Assembly: GCA_000711775.1 (NCBI GenBank)
Contig: ARYC01017346.1
Coordinates: forward strand, 62,001-126,000
Direction: 5' to 3'
DNA length: 64,000 bases
DNA from: Oxytricha trifallax
Lineage: Eukaryota; Ciliophora; Spirotrichea; Sporadotrichida; Oxytrichidae
Below, one piece after another: positions 1 to 9,509 of the stretch (position 1 is the stretch's first letter; every line of letters starts with the position of its first letter). Below the pieces are notes generated by a model. That model was not told the DNA's origin and made no database searches. It saw nothing but the letters and a program-made list of their open reading frames with translations. Both the position numbers and the translations under genes were made by a program.

Positions 1-963
1 AAAGTGCACTTAAAGAAAATCACAATCAAAGTCTCGTTATTATTCATGAACCTCCAGGAAAAAGTTTCCTATAAAAAAGAAGATCAAGAAACTCAGTTGA
101 CTCTCGTAGAGTAGAGATATAATAGCTTTCAGTCTCAGAGATCAATAAAATTATAGTAAAAATTGAGACTATAAAAATTCCTTTCTCTTAAGTTAACTCA
201 CATTAGAGGATAGAATAGAGAAAAGAATTATCACTAAAGATTAATACTCTTAAAAAATTTATCCTTTCAATTACTCTTGCTTATGAAAAGATCTAAATCG
301 AATTTTCTAATGATTATTACGCTAATTAATAAGCAAATTTAAAGAGCAGGCATATTATCAGGTTTGCTTCAAATATTTTTTTTTAAAAAAACATGCTGTA
401 TTAAGGCTTCCTCTCCTTGTAATGACTTAAAGAGAGTTTTTATCTAATAACAGATGCCAAAGGTAAATTGGCTAGATAGTACAGCAGATATTTGAGGTAA
501 TAGAAGAGCTAAAAAAACTCATTTACGTTCATAGAGACTTAAATTCATAAAATATTATGATTATATTAAACATCTAAGAGTAAATAATATTGATTTCAAC
601 AAAGCTCAAAGTGTGCAAGCTTCTGCACTAAGAAATGTACGATGCACTCCTAGATATCTCTCCGAGAGAAAAGATTGGAGAGACGGGATACTGATTGGGA
701 TATATGGGCATTAGCAGCAATAATAATAGAGAGTGACATAGCAATGATATATTACTTTAGACGTAAAAGTGAGAAATATTATAGGTAAAAATCAAACAAT
801 ATCTCGATAAAAATATAAGCAATGAAAGCCTCATAGAGCTTGCATATGAAGCAATAATCAAGTCAAGCAATGAAAACGATGTAGCACGAGATAAAATCAA
901 ACAGCAACTTAGAAAGATAAAATTCAAAAAACTGCAACATGACTCTAAGCTTATGCTTGTGTA
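1..963 (+). pseudogene. TBE zinc-finger/kinase (57-kDa type) ORF, 3' part
   Basis: This is the carboxy-terminal half of the large TBE accessory protein. It begins just after the second zinc finger (residues KVHLKK align with the finger end in the complete copy). Around 525-545 it carries a kinase-like catalytic loop, HRDLNSQN, and near 590 the DFN that replaces the usual DFG. The pieces lie in different frames, with TGA near 495, so this copy looks decayed. The stop found in the other copy is TAA here (a Gln codon), so the frame runs on into the terminal repeat. Its role in transposition is not established. Confidence 0.7.
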
Positions 964-982
964 AAATAATTAAAAAATTCGC

Positions 983-1097
983 ATTTAAACACTAATTTAA
1001 CATAAACCCTATTAAAACCCTAATGAGGTATGCATTATTTGTCTACTTTTATCAATCAAAATCTCAATAAAACATTTGAAAGGGTTTTTGGGTTTTG
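983..1097. repeat. TBE terminal inverted repeat
   Basis: About 115 bp matching both ends of the complete TBE. It contains interrupted CCCTA and GGGTTTT motifs and a shared block around ACTTTTATCAATCAAA. The match begins near TTTAAACACTAA. Confidence 0.85.
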
Positions 1098-1100
1098 ATT

Positions 1101-1460
1101 GGAAGTTGGTCTGCTTTCAAATGTTGCACAGTTACGAATTTAATTTGCTCCTTTTGCTTTTGTTAAGCGTCTTTTCTGTAATTAGTGTCACATACAACTC
1201 AAATTTCATCTCCTTGCTTGTTTCTCATCAGTGGCACATAGCAATCTAAGAATAATTGTTTATTGAAAAGTTTATAATTATCATCACTATGTGAACCTAA
1301 CATTGTCCAACTCTTCAGCAACAGCTAACCCTATTATGAATAGTGAAATTAAGACTAATAAATACCATTTGAGATGGATCAGCCACAAATATTTATAGCA
1401 AGACCAATTAAATTATCAAAATTGGTAATTAGCATGATTTTTTTATTTTTGCCGGAATAA
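1101..1460 (-). pseudogene. ZNRD2/SSSCA1-like zinc-ribbon gene fragment at the TBE junction
   Basis: Reading leftwards on the minus strand, two short GT-AG introns (1325-1365 and 1246-1296) join to give MLLLKSWTML followed by DCYVPLMRNKQGDEI and then VVCD. This matches the conserved core of the small ZNRD2 (p27/SSSCA1) zinc-ribbon family. The codon expected to hold a zinc-binding cysteine before VVCD is TGA (1199-1201), the only stop in this code. Downstream sequence stays open until it meets the TBE at 1097. It is either a decaying paralogue broken by the transposon, or a gene piece whose remainder lies beyond the TBE outside the window. No start codon was identified. Confidence 0.5.
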
Positions 1461-2229
1461 CCATTGATTTGCAAATATAATTCCATAAACTTAAAATTTA
1501 TTTACCAGTATTATTTAACTTTTAAATTAAAATTTCTCAAGATTAATAATATATCTAGACAGGACAATAATTTATATTTTCTTTTAAATTTTACACCTGC
1601 AATTTAAGTAATTTTATACAGTTTAATTATTAAAAATATTTTCACAAAATAGTGATTTTTTCAATTAAATTAATCTGTTTCAAAACCTCCTAAACCTTCT
1701 AAATAGTTTAATTATGATTTTTGTTATTAAATTCCTGGATATGTCAAAGAACTGATCATATTTTATTTGGAATTATAAGTGAATTTACTACTCTAATGTA
1801 CCATTTATGTATAATAACTTCTTCCAAGTTAATTATACTCTAAAATAAAAACACTTTCTTAATAAAAAAAACTCAAAAGAGATTGTTGTAGAAACTTAAG
1901 TTTATTTAGTTAACAGATTTGGGAGTCAAAGTGTTAAAAAGTGCTGATTAAGCGAAAATCATTGATAGCAAGATTTTTTATTCATGGGAAATCGATGAAT
2001 ACAATATTAAATAATTTAATATAAATTATTAATTTCTTTTTTATGGAAAAATACCGAAATTATAAATAAATTAATTATTTTCTAAAACTTTAAATCAAGA
2101 ATAAAGTATTAATAAATATCTCCCTTCAAACCAATATTCATTTTTCTGAATATTTATTAACCTAATAAATTCTTTAAAAAAATATATTTGATACTAATTA
2201 ATTATTATTATTTTTAGATATACATAAGT
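1461..2229. other. AT-rich noncoding stretch
   Basis: I see no gene, RNA or repeat here. It is very AT-rich and is probably eliminated DNA between gene pieces, plus the 5' flank of the gene at 2230. Confidence 0.5.
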
Positions 2230-2776
2230 ATGGAGAATTCTCAAGATAACGTAGATCTAAATTTCTCAGACTACTAGACAATCAAGTATATTGTTGCCCC
2301 TTCTTACAGGGTTATAGATGAAGTATGTTATTATATATACTCTAACTTATATTTAGCATTAAGTCCAAGTCAAAATCTACAGAGAATAACTTACAGCACT
2401 TAAAATGGAGCCCTTTGATTATATTAAATCTGGCAAATTAAGCATAAAGATAAATCTAATATTTAATCTATCATGCTTTAAACCATAATATTTTGACGAA
2501 AACAAAAGGGAACACATGATCTAAGTCTGGACGAATTTCTTGGTCAAAACCGCTCTAGACAAAAATGATTTTAAGGAAGCCTAGAAGCTAATATTCGAAA
2601 GAAACTGTCAGATGAAGGTGATCCTTAAATTGCTCCAGAGAGAATTCTCTGAAATTGTCCAAGACTAAGTCTAAGGAGCACATGGTGAGCTTCCAAGGGC
2701 ACTCGACGAAGAGGTGCAAGAAGTCAAATCATTGGGCCTTATTAAGCTTATCGCCTAAGTGAAGAGAGCCTTATGA
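2230..2776 (+). CDS. Unrecognised 170-residue protein
   Basis: The first ATG opens a frame MENSQDNVDLNF. A 34-nt GT-AG intron at 2323-2356 splits codons 31 and 32, and the spliced frame ends at TGA 2774-2776, giving exactly 170 codons plus stop. Many TAA/TAG codons sit inside and read as Gln. The second half is charged and helical-looking, including DQVQGAHGELPRALDEEVQE and a final KLIAQVKRAL. I recognise no domain. A slightly AT-richer stretch near 2435-2475 could be a frame-preserving IES. The intron, clean start and 3n length support a real gene. Confidence 0.65.
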
Positions 2777-3037
2777 TAATTATTTACATAAAAAAATTTA
2801 AGCATAAATTCTTTAGTTATATTTACTTTTAATTTAGCTACTAAGAGTCAATGACAATATTCTAAATTTCATATCCCTGCTAATTTATCATTCATACTTA
2901 AGCTATAATAACAGCAATTATGAAACAAGATTACACGAAACTAATTATTAATTATTGGAAAATTTATCATTGAAATATTTATGGTAGCTTAAACTAAGAT
3001 ATTGCATTGAATTGAAAAATTAAATTTGATGTATCTA

Positions 3038-4850
3038 TCATTTGCTTTATTTTTAAAAAACAGCTCCTCTTTTAAGAAAAGTGTCCTAATTACTGTTAGA
3101 ATCTTAAGATAATGGTGTATAGTCATCAAAGCTCTGCTAATACTACAACTTCTATTATCTTTACAATGAATATAAATTATTTTCCTAAGCAATGATTGAC
3201 GATTCAAAATTGCTCAATCTTAACACATTTCTACCGCTTACTATGGCACTCTGATTTGCATATATTCCATAAGAAAAATCATTAATTGCAGAGCTTGTTT
3301 TTAAATTTTAAGAGACTAACTGACTCTGATGTGTTTAATTAATATCTTGATTTAGGTATCTCAAATTAGAGCGAGCGTTTGAGGAATAATCATTGCTCTA
3401 ATTGACTTAACTCTGATTTTTGGCTGATTGATAAATTACGTCTTTATTGTTAAGTGAGTTACTTCGATTAGATTAAGATTGTTAGATGTTGTAAAGGTCT
3501 AGGATTCGTTTAACGTCATTTAAAACATTTTTGTTTATAGATTTCGACAATTCAAGTCTTTAAGTTTAATAATCTTAATCGTTGGAACTATTTTTTAAAG
3601 AGAAGCTATGAGAGGATTTGTGCTTTAGATTATTGGATTTATTATGAAAATAATTTGAGTAGTTGTTTGATTTTTATATTTTACTCTGAATAGGCTTTTT
3701 ATTGTATAGATGCGAAAATTTAGTACTTTGTTACCCAATCTTAGTTGGACTTATATCTGGTAAGAGTTACTCTTCCATATTTATAATAGGAGTGCCATTA
3801 ATATAGCTTTTATTTCTGATTCTCTAAGTAGTTTTCACAAGACTTTTAGTATTTAAAAGTGGTATCTTTCTTTTCTTTAACTCAAAACTTTTGCTTCCAC
3901 TATCAATAACTTATTGTGGACCTAATTCAAATTAAGTTATAGATTCGTTTTGTATAAAAGAATTTGCCTACTTTTCATAGTGAAAATTATTATTGGCTTT
4001 AAACTTTGGGCTTTAGCTTTTTTAGTTTCTTTATTACTATGACATCACTTAAATTATATGATTTTGATTAGGATTTGATTAACTATAATATTCATCATCC
4101 GTTGCACTATTCTTGAAGTCAAAAGATTATATAAGCTCAGTTTTATTGCCTAATCTTTTGAGCTTTCTAATTGGAAACTTCCTAGTATTAACTAAATTTT
4201 ATTAGTTATTCTCAAATTTGTTATCTAGTAGTCCTATGTTGACTTAATTTATTTAGGTGCTTTGCAATTACAAGTTTTTCTTCTCATAATGATTTTGATA
4301 ATTTTACTCATTGACATAATTTGATGTTAAATTGTCCAAGAATACTAAGCTTTTTTACTCTTAAACATTATTTAATTGTTTCTTACTTTTTTACTATAAA
4401 TGACTATTTTCTTATAGATTAACTAAGCTATGATTTTAGCTTTGATCTCTTTCTTAGTTATTTAAGTAATTTGATAGAATAGATTGACTATATCGCTTAT
4501 TTTATATCAAAACGCTAAGGTCAAGGTTTATTTGCACTTTTTCATTCAGATCTGAGGGTGATAAGAGTGGACTTTTTATATCTATAAACGAATTCAGGGT
4601 TTTATTAGAGTCTTAAATATGATTATCTTTATCAACCGCTTCAATTATTTTAAGGAATTATTTATATATACTCAATAATTAAAATTATACTATTAAAGTT
4701 ATCACCAAAAAGAAGAATTCCTTAATCAATTATATTTACGTTAATATGCGGTTTTTAGTGCTGTAAAACAGGTCAATTTAGTATATCCATTTTCTTGGGT
4801 GGTCTAATGAGATTTTTATAGATAATCTATGAATTATTGTTTAAGTTCAT
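3038..4850 (-). CDS. Long Q/N/S-rich low-complexity protein
   Basis: On the minus strand the frame runs from ATG 4850-4848 (MNLNNNSQIIYKNLIRPPKK) to TGA at 3040-3038. From about 4680 down to 3038 there is no TGA for over 500 codons, while TAA, TAG and CAA are very frequent. Between about 4770 and 4680 the frame is broken by AT-rich sequence, probably one IES or intron. Composition is dominated by Gln, Asn, Ser and Lys, with scattered basic patches such as RKLKRLGNK. No domain, signal peptide or membrane segment was seen. On the plus strand the region looks oddly G+T-rich, which is simply the complement of a Q/N-rich gene. Confidence 0.65.
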
Positions 4851-5052
4851 TATTTTTTTTCTGAAATATAATTAAATTCTATATTCTAGCTTAATTAATT
4901 AATTTACTAATATGTAATTAAAATCAGGAAATATTAATCAAACATTTACAGGGAAGTTGAAAATGTCTGACAATAAATGAATGAAGTTTGTGATTAGTTT
5001 TTATATTCTCGACTGGTATAAGTGTCAGGGAATGAGAGAGACAAGCAAGAAA

Positions 5053-5131
5053 GGTAGCTTGGCCGAGTGGTCTAAGGCGCTAGCTTTAGGCGCTAGTCCG
5101 AAAGGGCGTGGGTTCGAACCCCACAGCTATC
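5053..5131 (+). tRNA. tRNA-Leu (anticodon UAG)
   Basis: A full cloverleaf can be drawn. The acceptor stem pairs GGTAGCT with AGCTATC. The D arm contains GCCGAGTGGTCTAAGGC. The anticodon stem CTAGC/GCTAG encloses loop TTTAGGC with anticodon TAG. A class II variable arm (TCCGAAAGGGC region) and a T arm GTGGGTTCGAACCCCAC follow. Anticodon UAG reads CUA leucine codons; it is not the suppressor-type tRNA that decodes UAG as Gln. No intron; CCA is not encoded. Confidence 0.95.
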
Positions 5132-5136
5132 ATTCC

Positions 5137-5142
5137 TTTTTT
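5137..5142 (+). terminator. Pol III T-run terminator of tRNA-Leu
   Basis: Six consecutive T residues begin six bases after the acceptor stem, as expected for RNA polymerase III termination. Confidence 0.75.
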
Positions 5143-5696
5143 GTACTTGTATTATTATGTTTAAATTTTGAATCTTTAATTGCAATAATAATACTACTAT
5201 CTTTAATAATTAAGAGAGGGAAGTTTAATAGTATGTATACTAAGATAAGACTTTGATTAAAAGTTAAAGTTATTAAGGGTTTATGATCATTTAATATAGC
5301 ACCTATATTTAATTATAATATCTAATCTAAGTTAATTTAGCTAACTAATATTAAGGGAATAGGTACTAGGCAAAAATTTCTAATTTTAACAGAAAATAAA
5401 ATTCTACGTTTCGAATTTACAATAAATACAAATATGGGAGAAAATTTAATTCATCAAAGAAAATTATTGATATTGATGGATCTAAACTTCCAAAAATAAA
5501 TAATTAATAAGAGGATTTATAATAATGGACCCTAATCCCAGCAGGGTTTAATTAAGTAAGATAGATAAAAATAGTGATAAAATAAGTAGATATAATTTGA
5601 TTTTTCTTCAAACTTCCAATATATCGATCCAACTGACGATAAAGATTCTAAGCGAAGTATAAGAATTTAAGATTTATTACATTCACATGCCACCAT
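5143..5696. other. AT-rich flank with a possible short gene piece
   Basis: Mostly AT-rich without clear content. From ATG 5525 a short plus-strand frame (MDPNPSRVQLSKIDKNSDK) looks coding, and a second coding-like stretch in another frame (YIDPTDDKDSKRSIRIQD) follows near 5620-5680. They could be pieces of one gene separated by an IES, but I could not close the frame. Confidence 0.3.
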
Positions 5697-7192
5697 TCAC
5701 TTCACAATAAAAAGCAATCCAATAACTAGGATAGCACTTAGTATCGTTCCTATGAAGGTATTAAATCTGAAGCTCTTAAATTGCAAATCCTTTTCGCTCA
5801 ACGATAAATTCTTCTTAAGAAGTGAGTCTCTAAGCTCCTGAATTTGCTTTCGCATCTCTTCCAATGTTTTCTTATGAATGGAGTGAATCATATGAATCTC
5901 AGAGTCCTTTTAGATAAGCTTGGCTCGATACTCACCGATGTCCTTGAAATTATACTGTTAAGTGGCTGCATTATGATTCAAGAAATTTCCAAAGGTACTG
6001 TTCAGAGATTGATTTATAGAGCTTGAAGTGTTGAGAAGTTGATTGTTTGGATTCATAGAGTGAGTCAAACTTGCTAGTTGCTTTTGAGACAGTGGATCTA
6101 ACTGCTTCTTCATTTGCATTACTTCTTGGTCTCTTTGGGAAAGCATAATCCTGAGCTACTTCAACTATATTCTAGTAATAATTCAATTTTGATTAAAACT
6201 CCTCGTTGACAGAGAGATCACTCTCAAGTCTATTCTTGATAGAGTGAAGATCCTAAATCTATCTCTTAAGGCTATCATTTTCCTTCATGAGTTGCTTATT
6301 CTCTTGAAACCTCTTCTCCTCCTCAAAAGCATGCTTCATCTCTCTGGCTTCCCTCTCTTGCCTTTCTCTTTCTTCCCTGTTAGCCTGAATTAACTGTTAT
6401 TCTCTGGCCTAAGCTTGATACTGATCCATCTGGTCTTCCATATCCCTCAATACTTTAAAATTATTGAAAAATAAATATTTTAGCCACTTAATTACTGCAT
6501 CATAGTGATCATTCTCTCTCTGTTTATTTTCAATCTCTTCTTTCAAAGCATCTAAAGCCATTTTCTGCTCTGAGTTCAATCTCCTAGAATTTCCTAGATC
6601 TTTCTATAGTTGTTCATAGTCTTAGATCTTCTAGCTGATTTTATGTAACAAATAAGAAATTGGCAATGAAACTCTGAATAAATAAGTTAAATACTTATAT
6701 ATTATGATATCACCCTAGAGTTCCAAGATTTAATGAGCTTGAGCTTGAACAGTCTACTCAAGTTTGTAAGTATATTAAACAGTCTAGTTGAGTTGCTGAT
6801 TCAATTCACCGATTTGCTGAGTAAATTGCTCTGCCTGCCTCTCTTAGTCCTGTCTAAAAGTTATTCTTACAGTAATTATTATTTTATGAATTTGGTTTAA
6901 AATTAACATATAAAGATATAGTCTAACATGCTCCTAAATCTGATCAATCTTATTTTAGAAATCATCCTCATTAATCACTGATTAATCCATCAAGTTACTG
7001 TGCTAGGTAGGCGATCTTTTCTTAATAATTTAAAATTGCAATTTAATATAGATTTAAACTTTTTTATATTTTATTTGGTAAATCAAATTTCTGAGAACTG
7101 AAGATGTGGTTGTTCATATCATTTGGTGTGTGTAGAGCTCTCGATCTGCATCTTGGGGTAACTTTAGCACTATTAGCACCTCCCATCATCAT
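5697..7192 (-). CDS. Coiled-coil protein with C-terminal membrane anchor
   Basis: Start ATG 7192-7190 (MMMGGANSAKVTPRC), stop TGA at 5699-5697. A 70 bp IES with pointer AGAAA (copies at 7088-7092 and 7018-7022 as TTTCT) interrupts codons; removing it joins SSQK to RSPTQHSNLMDQ. Introns fit at 6850-6927 and 6635-6694 (GT-AG). Most of the protein is a long Glu/Gln/Arg/Lys coiled coil (RQEREAREMKHAFEEEKR), ending in one hydrophobic helix, FIGTILSAILVIGLLFIV, and Lys. That layout suggests a tail-anchored tether of the golgin/giantin kind, but this is inference. Near 6165-6174 the frame shifts by one; either a 1-nt indel or a 7-nt TAG-bounded micro-IES would explain it. Confidence 0.75.
7018..7092. 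other. IES with 5 bp AGAAA pointer
   Basis: An AT-rich 65 bp spacer flanked by TTTCT at 7018-7022 and 7088-7092 (AGAAA on the coding strand). Excision with one copy kept restores the reading frame exactly, which an intron could not do because no suitable GT-AG pair exists. Confidence 0.75.
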
Positions 7193-7284
7193 GCTGTTTC
7201 TAAGTTGAAATAATAAGATTTGACATAAAATTAATTAACTCTTATTATAAACTGTTAATTTAATGATTATTTTATTTGGTTACT

Positions 7285-7762
7285 AGACAATTTATAAAAA
7301 CGAGACATTCTGGGGATTCTATAGAGGCATCTAACCCAACATCGTTCGTAATGTATGCGTGAACATTGGAGAAATGGCTTCATATGATCAATTCAAGCAA
7401 ATGTTGCTTCAATACACAGCAATGAAGGAAGGTATCACCTTGCATTTCACTGCTGGTTTCATGGCTGGTTTCGTAGCTACCTGTATCGCTAGTCCAGCTG
7501 ATGTCGTTAAGACCAGACTCATGAGTAAATTGTCAGCATAATTTCACTCTATTAAGCTATATAATTACATCAGTTTAGCCCAGATTCCTACACTGGTGTC
7601 GTGAACGCATTTACCAGAATGCTCAAGGAAGAGGGTCCAAAGTCCTTCTATAAGGGATTCATCCCCAATTTCATGAGACTAAGTATCTGGTCATGCACTT
7701 GCTTCATCGCAATGGAAAAAATCAAGGTATAACTAGCAGGTCCTCCCAACAAGAAAGAATGA
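7285..7762 (+). CDS. Mitochondrial carrier (SLC25), C-terminal half only
   Basis: The frame YKNETFWGFYRGIQPNIVRN leads into a carrier signature SPADVVKTRLM (Px[DE]xx[KR]) and then a third-repeat region, FYKGFIPNFMRLSIWSCTC, ending at TGA 7760-7762. A 47-nt GT-AG intron at 7532-7578 restores the frame between LMSKF and PDSYTGVVNAF. The family moves metabolites across the inner mitochondrial membrane; similarity is closest to the dicarboxylate/uncoupling-protein branch. The first repeat and a half are absent: upstream is only about 90 bp before the start of the divergent coiled-coil gene. The amino-terminal pieces must lie elsewhere (scrambled), or this is a fragment. Confidence 0.85.
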
Positions 7763-8143
7763 GCACGATAGAAAGATATAAACGCTAAACAATTTAATAC
7801 AGTATTTTTAAATCTAGCTTGGAATTGTTTATTTAATATAAATTATTCCCATTTTAATATATGAAAAGTCATCATATAAATGAAAATAGAATTGATGATG
7901 CAAATGCATATAAATTGCAGAAATCAGCAATTATACATAGTGTCATTATTTCGAACTAGTTATATACTTAATTTAAACTTTTGTCAACTCTTTACTTTAT
8001 TTTTACCCATAACTTTACCTTTTCATTAACGCATTTCTTATTAATTCCTCTGATACGATTATGGAATTTTATTATCCATTATTAATAAAATCTTTGAGAG
8101 TGAGATATAAAAATAATATAAACAAATCTTTAGAATTATAATC
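7763..8143. other. AT-rich intergenic DNA
   Basis: 3' flank of the carrier piece and 5' flank of the Nudix gene. I see no other feature. Confidence 0.5.
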
Positions 8144-8746
8144 ATGGTTGAAGAACTAAAAACCTCATAGTAATAGGAATTGGATAAGTACGGGAGACCT
8201 TTCCCTCCCAAGCTTGGTGGTTACTGTGTGCCTCGTACTGCCGCAGATGCCATTGTGCTTCGTGAAGACAAGCAAAATGACGACTACTAGGTATTATTGA
8301 TAACTCGCAAGAAGGAAACTTTCCATGGTAAATTGGCTTTCCCCGGTGGGCACATCGACTACAACGAAGACCCAGTAGATTCTTGCATTAGAGAATTGGA
8401 AGAGGAATGTGGAATTAAGGCTACTAGCAAGCCAGAGTTAGTGGCAGTGAGAGGGGCACCAGAGAGAGACCCCAGATATCATATGATTTCAGTATTCTAC
8501 CTTGTGTAAGTGCCTGAAGATGCTCAAATTACAGCAGGAGATGATGCAGCCACTGCTCAGTTTTATGGGTTGAAGGATGTCATGAAGACACCAGATAGAT
8601 TTGCATTTGATCACTATTAAACACATAGAAATATATATGTTTAATATATAAACATTTTAAATTACAATTTATTAAGGCAATATGAAGTTCTAACTGAGTT
8701 GATCAACACTAGACCAGAGCTAGAAAAAATAAGAGGCACTTTTTGA
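8144..8746 (+). CDS. Nudix hydrolase
   Basis: ATG 8144 to TGA 8744-8746 is open throughout (200 codons with Q codons). A complete Nudix box is visible: GGHIDYNEDPVDSCIRELEE followed by ECGI, with the RE and EE metal-binding residues. The enzyme should hydrolyse a nucleoside diphosphate linked to another moiety; substrate cannot be told. Near the end an AT-rich 66 bp insert is flanked by TAT at 8615-8617 and 8681-8683. Removing it joins FAFDHY directly to EVLTELINTRPELEKI, a better fit to Nudix proteins, so an in-frame IES is likely. Final protein then about 178 residues. Confidence 0.9.
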
Positions 8747-8982
8747 CTAGAAATATACAATATTATCAGAATTTATAAAGAGAATAAAAGTTAACCAATA
8801 ATCATAAATCGTTTTGGATTAATAATTCAATTCATTATTTGAAGATATATATATTTCCTCATTTGATTGAAAATTTTAAACAATCATATTAAATATTTAC
8901 ACATAATACAATATAAATATCATAATCAAGAATTAAATCTGTAAAAATACTATTAAACTTATACCTGTCAATAATCTAATAA

Positions 8983-9438
8983 TCATTGTTATTGTTGTTG
9001 AGCATCTTTGTCAATCTTTCTGAAGAAGTACATATATCCCTTGCCAATGGGAGGGTCGTTAGTCTGAGCCACTTTGGCATCATTGTAGTAAACCCACTGG
9101 CCATCTTTCTTGATGTGGCACACATAGTGGCCACACTGAGTGCTAGTACCTAAGTGAGTAATGAAGCTGTTCAAATTCATTAAACAATTATTGCCAAATT
9201 AAGGTACTATCATGAAAATGTGTATAAATTTTGATTGTAGAAACCAGGTTTCTCGTCAGAGTACTTGCTGACAGCATCGTGTGATAGATTGACATCAGTC
9301 ATTTCGTGATCGCTCTCTGGGTCATCTGCATGACTGAATAACCACTCAGCTGCTCTGTCTGGGTTGTTATCCTATTATTCATTAAATTTTACTTTGAAAT
9401 ACTTACGCAATTCTTCAAGGCCTTTCTAACTCTCTTTT
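8983..9438 (-). CDS. USP5-like deubiquitinase: inverted 3'-terminal gene piece
   Basis: On the minus strand this piece starts with pointer AAAAGAGAGTT (9438-9428), reads RKALKNC, a 35-nt intron (9372-9406), then DNNPDRAAEWLFSHADDPES (second half of a UBA domain), then the USP His box, FITHLGTSTQCGHYVCHIKK and GQWVYYND, ending at TGA 8985-8983. A 59 bp IES with pointer AAT (9175-9236) interrupts it before LNSFITHLG. The piece completes the gene at 17530-20804: the same 11 bp pointer ends that piece at 20794-20804 and the join preserves the frame. It supplies the catalytic His of the enzyme. Confidence 0.9.
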
Positions 9439-9509
9439 GCATGCTCAATTAGATGAGTGAATGAAATTAAAACTATTAATGAAAATACTAATTAGAACAC
9501 TAACATATC

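Larger units (their letters stand above)
1..1097 (+). mobile_element. TBE transposon, truncated by window edge
   Basis: This is the end of a telomere-bearing element (TBE), a germline-limited DNA transposon family of stichotrich ciliates. Its terminal repeat ends in GGGTTTTTGGGTTTTG at 1097 and matches the terminal repeats of the complete copy at 45279-49419, in the opposite orientation to that copy's left end. ATT follows at 1098-1100 and fits the family's 3 bp ANT target; the partner duplication lies outside the window. The interior encodes the tail of the element's zinc-finger/kinase protein. Confidence 0.9.

Noticed and set aside
983-1097. Telomere-like C/G repeats suggesting a chromosome end
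   Set aside because: The repeats are part of TBE terminal inverted repeats, shared with both ends of the complete element at 45279-49419, and flanking sequence continues.
3240-4560. Odd G+T-rich tract as a possible repeat or organelle-derived insert
   Set aside because: Its reverse complement is a continuous Q/N-rich reading frame in the ciliate code, which explains the skew; the same holds at 23500-24400.
5053-5131. A suppressor tRNA decoding UAG as glutamine
   Set aside because: The anticodon is UAG (reads CUA, Leu), not CUA, and the long variable arm is that of a leucine tRNA.
4981-5256. 91-codon open frame
   Set aside because: It runs straight through the tRNA-Leu gene, so it is a chance frame.
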